Shown: positions 53,164 through 60,392 of the stretch, one piece after another | Layout of the letters: each line of letters opens with the position of its first letter | How positions within the stretch are numbered: the stretch's first letter is position 1 | Assembly (NCBI GenBank): GCA_016786665.1 | Contig: JAEUVZ010000032.1 | Location: 64,001-128,000 of the forward strand | DNA length: 64,000 nucleotides | Direction: 5' to 3' | From: Flavipsychrobacter sp. | GTDB lineage: Bacteria; Bacteroidota; Bacteroidia; Chitinophagales; Chitinophagaceae | The notes under the pieces: model-generated | Seen by the model: the letters and a program-made list of their open reading frames with translations, nothing else | The model's database searches: none | What the model was told of the DNA's origin: nothing | Made by a program: the position numbers and the translations under genes

Positions 53164-54150
53164 ATGATGAAAGTTCTGGTAACAGGGGCCAATGGTTTCC
53201 TGGGCGCTAACCTCGTGCACGACTTGCACCTGCAGGGCTACGACATTCGTATTATAGTGCGGAAGGGCGCAGACCTCCGCTCGCTGCAAGGAGTACCCTG
53301 CGAGGTGGTGTATGGTAATATAGATAACCAGCAGGATGTGCTGGCTGCTGTAGAAGGTTGCGGGGTAGTGCTGCACGCCGCCTGCATTACCGGGCAATGG
53401 TCCATCCCTTTCGAGGAGTATGAGCGGGTGAATTTCACCGCTACTAAGTATATAGCCGATGCTTGCCTGCAACTTGGCGTGAAGCGGCTGGTATATGTAA
53501 GCACCGCCAACACGATGGCGCCGGGCAGCAAAGCAGCGCCCGGTAGTGAATTGGGCGGATTTACCTTGTTCCGGGCTAACTCCGGGTACATCAACAGCAA
53601 ATACCTGGCGCAGCAGTATGTATTGGAAATGGTGGCGGGCAAAGGGCTCCCCGCGGTGGTAGTGAACCCCACGTTCATGATAGGGCCCATGGATGTGAAG
53701 CCCAGCTCTGGAAAGTTGCTGCTGTACGGACTGCGCGGTAGTGTTGTGTTCTATCCTTCCGGTGGTAAAAACTTCGTGTACATCAAGGATGTATCAAGAG
53801 GCATCATCAACGCCATTACCAAAGGGAAGGCCGGCGATTGCTACCTTCTTGCTGGGCACAATCTTTCCTACCGGGAGTTCTTTCGACTGGTGCAGGCTTC
53901 GGCAGGGAAGCGAAAGCTGCTGGTACCCATACCCCGCTTCGCGCTGATGCTGGCGGGCCGCGCGGGCTCGCTCATCGGGAAGATAACCCGGCGCAGCGGC
54001 AAGCTCAGCTACACTTCTTCGTTTTTGCTGTGCCTGGGCAATTACTACACCGGCAAGAAGTCGGAACGGGATCTGGAACTGGAGTACACGCCTATGGAGG
54101 TAGCTGTAGGCAGCGCCCTGCAATGGTTCAAACAAAATAATTACTACTAA
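53164..54150 (+). CDS. NAD-dependent epimerase/dehydratase-type extended SDR
   Basis: A 328-aa extended SDR with the glycine motif VTGANGFLGANLVHDL (about 6-21), the catalytic Ser/Thr in VYVSTANTMAPG and the YxxxK pair in GYINSKYLAQQYV. The C-terminal half resembles dihydroflavonol reductase/3-beta-hydroxysteroid dehydrogenase relatives such as HpnA (RFALMLAGRAGSLI). It is 12 nt after the classical SDR and completes the START-SDR-SDR operon. The substrate is unknown. Confidence 0.9.
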   Translation: MMKVLVTGANGFLGANLVHDLHLQGYDIRIIVRKGADLRSLQGVPCEVVYGNIDNQQDVLAAVEGCGVVLHAACITGQWSIPFEEYERVNFTATKYIADACLQLGVKRLVYVSTANTMAPGSKAAPGSELGGFTLFRANSGYINSKYLAQQYVLEMVAGKGLPAVVVNPTFMIGPMDVKPSSGKLLLYGLRGSVVFYPSGGKNFVYIKDVSRGIINAITKGKAGDCYLLAGHNLSYREFFRLVQASAGKRKLLVPIPRFALMLAGRAGSLIGKITRRSGKLSYTSSFLLCLGNYYTGKKSERDLELEYTPMEVAVGSALQWFKQNNYY

Positions 54151-54161
54151 ATCATACCGCG

Positions 54162-54233
54162 ATGCTGATACTGATGATAGCAATAGCGCTAAAAAAATGG
54201 CTGGCGCACAAAGGGCAGGGGAGCGCGCTCTAG
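54162..54233 (+). CDS. Possible 23-residue hydrophobic microprotein
   Basis: ATG at 54162, stop at 54231-54233, 11 nt after the end of the extended SDR gene. The sequence begins MLILMIAIALKKW, a short hydrophobic segment followed by a basic stretch, as in small membrane peptides. There is no homology evidence and no ribosome-binding site in the usual sense, so it could be chance. Its end overlaps the 3' end of the convergent topoisomerase gene. Confidence 0.3.
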   Translation: MLILMIAIALKKWLAHKGQGSAL

Positions 54234-55333
54234 GCGGCTATCGAGGCCGAACCGCTGCGCTCCAGTATGTTCATTAGCACTTGCTCTTCTACCGACAATC
54301 CCACCTGGCTGCCACACTCATACTGGTCACTTTTTCTGAAGTACTTGCCCAGGGAGTGAGCGGAATAGAGGTCAAGGATGTGTGGGTGTACATAGTACTT
54401 TTTACATACCGTGCGGGTGTTGCCCAGTTGGCGGGCCACACTGTCCAGGGCGGCTGCTATATTTCGTTTGGCGGCGGTTTCAGTGGTGGCTTCTCCCAGT
54501 TCTTTCAAGGCTTGCAGGGCGTACAAAGAGCCCCACCACGTGCGGAAGTCCTTTGCGGTAAAGTTGCCACCGCTTATTTCTTTTATGTAATTGTTCACCA
54601 TGCCGGAGTCTATGGTCTTTCGCTGGCCGTTGTCGTCGTAGTATTGAAAGAGTTCTTTACCCGGTATGTCCCGGCACTGTTTCACTATACGCGCCAGGCG
54701 TCTGCTGCGCAGGCTTATGTTGTGCGATACGCCTTTCTTTCCCTTAAAGCTGAACTTTACCTCGTGCCCTTTAATGGTTACATGTTGGTCTTTCAGTGTC
54801 GTAAGCCCGAAGCTGCCGTACAGTTTTTCGTATGCTGAATTGCCGATGCGGATGCAGGTACATTCCATAAGGGATACGACGGTAGCGAGCACTTTTTCCA
54901 GCGGCAGGCCCTGCTTCGCCAGGTGCTTCTGTAGTTGGCTGCGCAGCCCCGGCAGTGCGGCGCCAAAGTCGTGCAGGTGGAAGAATTTGGTTTGGTTGCG
55001 CAGGTTGTTCCAGAGCGGGTGGTATTTGTATTGCTTTCTGCCGCGTGCGTCTATACCGGTGGCCTGCAGGTGTCCGTTGGCGCTGGCGCATATCCATACT
55101 TGTTCCCATGCCGGGGGTAGCACCAGGCTGCGGATGCGGAACAGGGTTTCTTCTTTGCGCACCTCCCGGCCTTTGTGATAATAGCTAAATCCGTCACTCG
55201 TACGCTTCCGGGTGATGCCCGCGTCCTTGTCGGTAACATACACCAGGTTCACCGCTTTTGCGGTCTTTACGCCATCGCTGCTGATGGATCTTAGCTTTCG
55301 CCTGCTGAGTTTTATTTCACCTGTCGCTTCCAT
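54230..55333 (-). CDS. DNA topoisomerase IB (poxvirus type)
   Basis: A 367-aa type IB topoisomerase that relaxes supercoils via a 3'-phosphotyrosine. The N-terminal domain covers about 1-110. The catalytic domain contains CTCIRIGNSAYEK and GLTTLKDQHVTIKGHEVKFSFKGKKG (conserved Arg and Lys). It also has DFRTWWGSL and the catalytic tyrosine of YYVHPHILDLY near residue 314. The ATG at 55333 lies just beyond the terminator at 55370-55407; a longer frame from 55384 would begin inside that hairpin and was rejected. It is a stand-alone gene. Confidence 0.93.
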   Translation of the reverse strand: MEATGEIKLSRRKLRSISSDGVKTAKAVNLVYVTDKDAGITRKRTSDGFSYYHKGREVRKEETLFRIRSLVLPPAWEQVWICASANGHLQATGIDARGRKQYKYHPLWNNLRNQTKFFHLHDFGAALPGLRSQLQKHLAKQGLPLEKVLATVVSLMECTCIRIGNSAYEKLYGSFGLTTLKDQHVTIKGHEVKFSFKGKKGVSHNISLRSRRLARIVKQCRDIPGKELFQYYDDNGQRKTIDSGMVNNYIKEISGGNFTAKDFRTWWGSLYALQALKELGEATTETAAKRNIAAALDSVARQLGNTRTVCKKYYVHPHILDLYSAHSLGKYFRKSDQYECGSQVGLSVEEQVLMNILERSGSASIAA

Positions 55334-55369
55334 ACCAGCAACAAATAAAAAGTCGTGCCCTGTAGGCTG

Positions 55370-55407
55370 AAAAGGAAAGCTCACCCCGGGGGGTGAGCTT
55401 TCCTTTT
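55370..55407. terminator. Bidirectional-looking terminator between the PNGase-like gene and topoisomerase IB
   Basis: A stem of about 17 bp (arms 55370-55386 and 55391-55407) with a short G/C loop, flanked by AAAA on the left and TTTTC on the right. It can terminate on both strands; for the minus-strand gene ending at 55426 it lies about 20 nt downstream. Confidence 0.85.
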
Positions 55408-55425
55408 CGTTATATATACCAATTA

Positions 55426-57393
55426 CTAGTTGGATATTACCCGCTGAGTATGTACCAGGTTACCCTTGCTGGTCACTTTAATGATGTAAGCGCCTTTAGG
55501 CAGTTCTTTTAAGGAAACATTAGTTTCTCCAAACTGCTGGCTGAGCTGCTGCCGGTGTACGCGCATACCTACCATGTTGTACACTTCCAGCGTAGCGCCT
55601 GCTTCGGGCAGGGTATAGCTGATGCTGAAGTTGCCATCGTGGCTGGGGTTGGGCGATACGATCATAGAGATGTTATCTGCGTTCACCTCGTTCACCGCCA
55701 GCGGGAACAGGCACATGAATTGGTAGAGCACCTTGGTTCCGAAATCGGGGTTGAAGGTCTTTATCGGGAAGGGCGAGCTTATGCGCTTCAGTTGCAGGGT
55801 GCCGCCGCCATCGCCATTGTTGGCCCACCAGCTGAGGCCATCATTGTTCAGTTGTGCCAGGTTGCCGGGAGGCGGGCCATCATCGTAAAACTCAAAGCTG
55901 TAGCAGTGCCCCGGTGAAAGGGATATGGTATCCTTGTGCAAGGTGTTGGTGGCGGTGAAGTTGTTTTTGCTGGACAGCACCGTTCCGGTTGTCATATCCA
56001 TGAATATGTAGCGGTTCTCGCTGGGGGCCAGGTTCGTTTTAAAATCAATGATTACCTTATCGTAGCCAAATACATCGGGCGAGGTGAATGCGCCGGCATT
56101 GTAGTTGTTGTAGGGGCACTGGTCGGTAGTGTTGTTGGGGTTTTGCAGGTCTACCTGGAACACATTGCTGTTGGGGCTCCAGTTCACCGCTTGATTGATG
56201 CGCACGGTATCCACACCCAGGTAAGGCAGGTTGCCGGTCCACGCATAGGTGCTTTGTACGCCACCGGGTACGCCATACACTATGTTCACGGAAGTAAGCG
56301 GGTTGGTTCCGTTGTTCTTGATGACTACAATAGGTTCTGCGCAGATGGGGTTGAGGCGGGTAGCTTCATGCTCGTTGCTGGGGGCCAGTATGGCTTCCAG
56401 CGATACATCAGTGGCGTAGTTAGGCGCTCCGTATTCTATCACGTAAGCGGTGATTACCTGTGTGCCGAAGTTGCCCGCGCCCACTGTCTCCATGTCAATA
56501 TCAAAGGTGTGGGTGGTGTTGGGTGTTACGCCGTGTATGTCCAGGTCATCGTAGCGAACGCTGGCGCCGGGGCACCAGTTGCCGCGGTCGTACAGCCAGG
56601 TTCCCGCCTGCGGGTACAGGGAGTTGAAGCCGCACTCGCGCCACATCAGGCGTTGGTTAATGGTATTGTTGTCGTACTTCACCCAGCGTTGCTTAGGGCA
56701 GAACTCCGAGCAGTTCTGGTCGTTCATTCCGTGTCCGCTCTGTATGATTTTTACCCGGGCCTCCTGCGTATTGGCGCCATAGGTTACCGACTGCGCAGAC
56801 AGGTTGGTTTCAATATTGGAGTTGTAGCCATAGCCACCGGAGTAGATGCGGGTGATGTTTTTCACTTCACGTTCCGGGGTGCCTTCTATCAGCAGGAAGG
56901 TCATATTTATCTTCCAGCCATAGTGAGTGCCTTCATAGCCGGTATGGTTGTATTCTATTTCTACCGAGTCGTGAAACAGGGTGGCAAAGTCGGTAACGTC
57001 GTAGTACCAGCCATGCTTAAAGCTGCTGCCGGCTCCCCAGTACAGTCCATACGGAGTAATGAAGCGGGCGAATTCCCAGTTCAGGGGCGTGCTGTTCATT
57101 CCGTTGGGCCGCTTTATAGAGATGGGGTCCAGGTAGTCCCACTCGGCACACGGCATATTGTCCGGGCATTCAAACGTGAGGTACATCAGCACCTTGTTAT
57201 ACGTGGCAGCCGAGCCGGGAAATACACCCCAGTTGCTGTACGGATTAGAGCCCGTATTGGGATTCGTAATAATTACCTGGTCCTGGAAAACCTGTACCAC
57301 GGTAGTGTCGCCATTGGCGGCCATGCTTTTGCCGGCACCTATCGCCATAAGGGCGCACAATGCGAAAACTGATTTGCGTAAAATGTGAAGCAT
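55426..57393 (-). CDS. Secreted PNGase F-like protein with T9SS sorting domain
   Basis: A 655-aa extracellular protein. The signal peptide is in the first 26 residues. The N-terminal half resembles the two jelly-roll domains of peptide-N-glycosidase F, which releases N-glycans from glycoproteins. Supporting motifs are CPDNMPCAEWDYLDPISI (about 75-92), SGHGMNDQNCSEFCPKQRW and GTWLYDRGNWCPGASV (about 218-282), with the cysteine pairs of that family. The last 75 residues are a T9SS type A domain (MIVSPNPSHDGNFSIS...LPKGAYIIKV). Catalytic acidic residues were not assigned individually. Lgt lies 67 nt upstream in the same direction. Confidence 0.8.
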   Translation of the reverse strand: MLHILRKSVFALCALMAIGAGKSMAANGDTTVVQVFQDQVIITNPNTGSNPYSNWGVFPGSAATYNKVLMYLTFECPDNMPCAEWDYLDPISIKRPNGMNSTPLNWEFARFITPYGLYWGAGSSFKHGWYYDVTDFATLFHDSVEIEYNHTGYEGTHYGWKINMTFLLIEGTPEREVKNITRIYSGGYGYNSNIETNLSAQSVTYGANTQEARVKIIQSGHGMNDQNCSEFCPKQRWVKYDNNTINQRLMWRECGFNSLYPQAGTWLYDRGNWCPGASVRYDDLDIHGVTPNTTHTFDIDMETVGAGNFGTQVITAYVIEYGAPNYATDVSLEAILAPSNEHEATRLNPICAEPIVVIKNNGTNPLTSVNIVYGVPGGVQSTYAWTGNLPYLGVDTVRINQAVNWSPNSNVFQVDLQNPNNTTDQCPYNNYNAGAFTSPDVFGYDKVIIDFKTNLAPSENRYIFMDMTTGTVLSSKNNFTATNTLHKDTISLSPGHCYSFEFYDDGPPPGNLAQLNNDGLSWWANNGDGGGTLQLKRISSPFPIKTFNPDFGTKVLYQFMCLFPLAVNEVNADNISMIVSPNPSHDGNFSISYTLPEAGATLEVYNMVGMRVHRQQLSQQFGETNVSLKELPKGAYIIKVTSKGNLVHTQRVISN

Positions 57394-57460
57394 CTGGATG
57401 AAATAATTAATGACTGATACTGGTGTAAAAGTAATAATTATTTAATCCATAAACTGCTTG

Positions 57461-58543
57461 CTACTGGCTTTTTGCCGGGTTTCCCGTCCTGGGTTTGTAA
57501 AAAAGGAGGATAGCCGCGCCCAGCAGCACCAGTCCGGAGGATATTATCTCGGCCTGGCTGGGATGAAGGAAACCCCAGTCGTACTCGTAATTCACCCTTA
57601 TTTTCTCAATAAAGAAGCGCTCCAGCCCATTCAGTATCAGGTAGAAGCCAAAGAGGTGCAGCGGCCTGGGGAACACTTTCCGGCAGGCCATTATCACCAG
57701 GAACAGGATGGTACAGGCCAGGGCTTCGTAAAGCGAAGTAGGGAATACGCCTACCGGCAGCACGGAGCAGTAGTTGCCGGTGCAGCCAGCTATCATTACG
57801 CCTTCGTGGTTCACGTTGTGGGCGTAGTTCATGGCATAGGTCCAGTCGGGCAGCCACGATGGGGCTACGGCGTGTATGGAAGGAACGGCGTTGAGCGCGC
57901 CAAAGTCTTTGGTAAAGAAGCCGGGCACCTTTTGCAGCATGGCCTCATATTCGCCCGCCTGTGCCAGCACCAGGCTGCCATCGGGACGGGTAATGTAGGC
58001 GCTGTTGAAGATACCCCAGTCGCCATCGCCGGAGAAGTGACAGCCCAGGCGGCCTACGCCATAGGCCAGCATCAGCGCCGGGGCGGCGGCGTCAGCAAAG
58101 TGTATAAAGGATATCTTATACTTTTTGGTGTAGTAGTACAGGGCTATGCCTGCGCCTATCAGCCCGCCGTAGAAGGTAAGGCCGCTGCGGGAGAACAGGT
58201 TGTCGATAGGGTTTTGCAGAAAGTCTTGCCAGGTCTCAAAGGCGTTAAAGATTTTTGCGCCCGCCAGTCCGGCTATGGCGGCTACTACTATTATGTCGGT
58301 TACTTTCTGGTGCGGGTACACCGCTACCTTCTTTTTTACACCGGTCTTTTTATCTACCTGCTCCACAATGTTGGGCAGCAGCAGCCCGGCTGCTTCCTTC
58401 CGCTTCAGCTCCCGTACTATTACCATCGCGCCCGCTACAAAGGCCAGCGCCATCAGGAATCCGAATGTCTTAAAGATGCCTACCCACTCGGGTATTTCTA
58501 CGCCCAGCAGGCTCTGCAGCAGGTATTGAAAGTCAGGATACAT
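57461..58543 (-). CDS. lgt: Prolipoprotein diacylglyceryl transferase
   Basis: A 360-aa membrane enzyme that transfers diacylglycerol to the lipobox cysteine of prolipoproteins. The Lgt signature is GRLGCHFSGDGDWG at about 164-177, and GGLIGAG (about 126-132) precedes it. Further signatures are PTSLYEALACTILFLV and the final NGLERFFIEKIRVN. The protein is longer than E. coli Lgt (291 aa), owing to an N-terminal extension and insertions, as is common in Bacteroidota. Several lipoproteins in this window (efflux adaptor, TolC-like protein, glutaminyl cyclase) are expected substrates. Confidence 0.92.
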   Translation of the reverse strand: MYPDFQYLLQSLLGVEIPEWVGIFKTFGFLMALAFVAGAMVIVRELKRKEAAGLLLPNIVEQVDKKTGVKKKVAVYPHQKVTDIIVVAAIAGLAGAKIFNAFETWQDFLQNPIDNLFSRSGLTFYGGLIGAGIALYYYTKKYKISFIHFADAAAPALMLAYGVGRLGCHFSGDGDWGIFNSAYITRPDGSLVLAQAGEYEAMLQKVPGFFTKDFGALNAVPSIHAVAPSWLPDWTYAMNYAHNVNHEGVMIAGCTGNYCSVLPVGVFPTSLYEALACTILFLVIMACRKVFPRPLHLFGFYLILNGLERFFIEKIRVNYEYDWGFLHPSQAEIISSGLVLLGAAILLFYKPRTGNPAKSQ

Positions 58544-58596
58544 AATTGCGGGTAAAAATAGCTTATTCGTTTATGCTTATAAAATGTATATTCCTG

Positions 58597-59481
58597 CTAT
58601 ATTTTTTCAATAATAGCCAGCGATTCCTTTATCAGCCGTTCCAGCCCGCCGGGTATATCATCCATTACTTTCTTCATCACCCGGTTGTTTACGCCCAGGC
58701 TCAGGGAAAGGCAATGATGGCCCAGCACTTTCCCCAGCCCGTATATGGCCGAGGTCTCCATTTCAAAGTTGGCTACCCGGTGCATACCGCATTGAAAGGT
58801 GGTGAGTGCGTCTACCAGGTTGGGGTAGGCGATAGGCGCGCGCAGCACCCGCCCCTGCGGCCCGTAGAAGCCGGGACAGGTAATAGTGATGCCGTGTGTG
58901 TAGTGCTCGCCAAAGTGCTTGCGCAGGGCAATGGAGCCCTCGGCCACGTAGGGTTGCAGGGCGCTGCCGCCCAGCGCGGTATGGCGCACAAACTCGTTCA
59001 GGATAAATATCTCGTCGGGGCTGCCGCTCAGGCGGTAGTAGAGCATCAGGTTATCGAGTCCCACGGCGTGAGAGGAGGCGATGAAGCTGCCCGGCGCTAC
59101 TTCGGGGTTCAGGATGCCGCAGGTGCCTATGCGGATGATATCCAGCGTCCGTTTCTGTTCCCGCACCGTTCGCGTAGCGAAATCTATATTGGCGAGTGCA
59201 TCCAGTTCGTTCAGTACTATGTCTATATTGTCGGGGCCTATGCCGGTGGAAACCACTGTGATTCTTTTCTGCCCTATGTAGCCCGTATGCGCTATAAATT
59301 CGCGGTGCTGCGCCCGTGATTCTATGCGGTCAAAATACTTCGATACCTCCTTCACCCGGTCGGGGTCGCCTACGGTGATAACGGTGTTGGCCAGTTGTTC
59401 CGGGGCCATGTCCAGGTGGTAAATAGTACCCCTCTCGGTGATCATCAGTTCGCTTTCCTCTATTACTTCTTGCCGGTGCAT
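58597..59481 (-). CDS. Nucleoside phosphorylase (uridine phosphorylase-like)
   Basis: A 294-aa enzyme of the PNP/UDP phosphorylase superfamily that splits nucleosides with phosphate. Landmarks are VITVGDPDRVKEVSKYFD (phosphate-binding G-D-P-x-R), VVSTGIGPDNIDIVLNELDAL, IIRIGTCGILNPEVAPGSFI and NFEMETSAIYGLGKVLGH (ME.. ribose-binding region). The ATG at 59481 fits the family; a longer frame crosses the tRNA-Cys promoter. It lies upstream of lgt (53 nt) in the same direction. Confidence 0.9.
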   Translation of the reverse strand: MHRQEVIEESELMITERGTIYHLDMAPEQLANTVITVGDPDRVKEVSKYFDRIESRAQHREFIAHTGYIGQKRITVVSTGIGPDNIDIVLNELDALANIDFATRTVREQKRTLDIIRIGTCGILNPEVAPGSFIASSHAVGLDNLMLYYRLSGSPDEIFILNEFVRHTALGGSALQPYVAEGSIALRKHFGEHYTHGITITCPGFYGPQGRVLRAPIAYPNLVDALTTFQCGMHRVANFEMETSAIYGLGKVLGHHCLSLSLGVNNRVMKKVMDDIPGGLERLIKESLAIIEKI

Positions 59482-59500
59482 ATAGTTTTTGATTTTCCTC

Positions 59501-59530
59501 TTGTAAAGAAACGATTTTTTACTACATTTG
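59501..59530 (+). promoter_or_regulatory. Promoter of tRNA-Cys
   Basis: TTG at 59501-59503, exactly 19 nt, then TACATTTG at 59523-59530, followed by a mature tRNA start at 59543. A textbook Bacteroidota promoter. Confidence 0.85.
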
Positions 59531-59542
59531 CCATCCCGACAG

Positions 59543-59616
59543 GGTCGCGTAGCCGAGTGGCTAGGCACAGGTCTGCAAAACCTGCTACAGCGGTTCGAAT
59601 CCGCTCGCGACCTCCA
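59543..59616 (+). tRNA. tRNA-Cys (anticodon GCA)
   Basis: A 74-nt cloverleaf with acceptor stem GGTCGCG/CGCGACC, D-arm beginning AGCCGAGTGGCTAGGC, anticodon arm CAGGT-CTGCAAA-ACCTG with GCA at 59575-59577 and T-arm with GGTTCGAATCC. The CCA end is encoded (59614-59616). Promoter and terminator flank it closely, so it is a single-gene unit. Confidence 0.96.
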
Positions 59617-59624
59617 GGAAAAAC

Positions 59625-59654
59625 AAAGCCTTCCGCATACGTGGAAGGCTTTTT
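59625..59654 (+). terminator. Terminator of tRNA-Cys
   Basis: Stem AAAGCCTTCC/GGAAGGCTTT with an 8-nt loop, followed by further Ts. It starts 9 nt after the tRNA. Confidence 0.88.
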
Positions 59655-59683
59655 GATTTTGTACCAGGGGAGAAGGGTGCTGC

Positions 59684-60316
59684 CTAATCCGTCCGGTTTT
59701 TCAAATCTTTAGCGTATTCCCTATACTCTACATCAAACTCGTCAGAAATGTAATTGTATAGCTTTTCACGGTCCTTTCTTACCCGCGCGGTATAAACGAA
59801 GAACAGGTGAGTGTTCTTCATGCGTTCAAAGGAAGGCCCCAGTACCACCAGTCCGTTGCCCGGGTGGTATCCTTCGGTGTACACGGGCTTCTTATCGCCA
59901 TCCTTCAACTGTACCCCTACATCAGCAGGTGGCTTACCGTAGTAAACGATTATGTAATTATTGTCGGCGAAGTTAACCGGTGGTATGGTCAACGGTTGCA
60001 GATTTTTGTCCAGTATATGCCCGTCCAGTTTGCCCTGCCGCACATCACTTAGGTTGCTGTCTACAAAGTAATACACCGGCCACCTGTCAAAATGCGCGCT
60101 GAAATCGTTGATAGTGGCGCGGTTTACTTTTACCATCTCGTCCCGCAGCCGGTTTGCCTTGTCGCCTTTTCCGCTGTTCCGATAGTATTGGATTTTCTTG
60201 CGTTCGGTGCGCAGCATTACCAATACCGCCCTTATTTCCTTTTGCTTGACGGGTGCCTGGGCACCGGCGTCCAGCGCAGAAAGCACTATCAGCAGCAGGC
60301 AAACTATCCATTTCAT
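59684..60316 (-). CDS. Exported protein of unknown function
   Basis: A 210-aa protein with a signal peptide (MKWIVCLLLIVLSALDAGAQ). The mature part starts with a basic helical stretch (IRAVLVMLRTERKKIQYYRNSGKGDKANRL) and continues as a beta-rich domain (RWPVYYFVDSNLSDVRQGKLDGHIL..., VNFADNNYIIVYYGKPP, GLVVLGPSFERMKNTHLFFVYTARV). No family was recognised. It lies 76 nt after the DUF2723 gene, with a terminator between them, so it is probably transcribed separately. Confidence 0.75.
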   Translation of the reverse strand: MKWIVCLLLIVLSALDAGAQAPVKQKEIRAVLVMLRTERKKIQYYRNSGKGDKANRLRDEMVKVNRATINDFSAHFDRWPVYYFVDSNLSDVRQGKLDGHILDKNLQPLTIPPVNFADNNYIIVYYGKPPADVGVQLKDGDKKPVYTEGYHPGNGLVVLGPSFERMKNTHLFFVYTARVRKDREKLYNYISDEFDVEYREYAKDLKNRTD

Positions 60317-60342
60317 TCGTTCTCTTTTCTATAATAAGACGT

Positions 60343-60372
60343 AAAAATAAAAAACCCTCCCGGGTGGGAGGG
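60343..60372 (-). terminator. Terminator after the DUF2723 gene
   Basis: On the minus strand a CCCTCCC/GGGAGGG stem with a 4-nt loop is followed by TTTTTTATTTTT. It lies 20 nt after the stop at 60393. Confidence 0.88.
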
Positions 60373-60392
60373 CTTTATTAGTGTTAAAATTA

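Noticed and set aside
55936-57372. 478-codon open frame antisense to the PNGase-like gene
   Set aside because: No recognisable features; the minus-strand product has signal peptide, cysteine motifs and T9SS domain.
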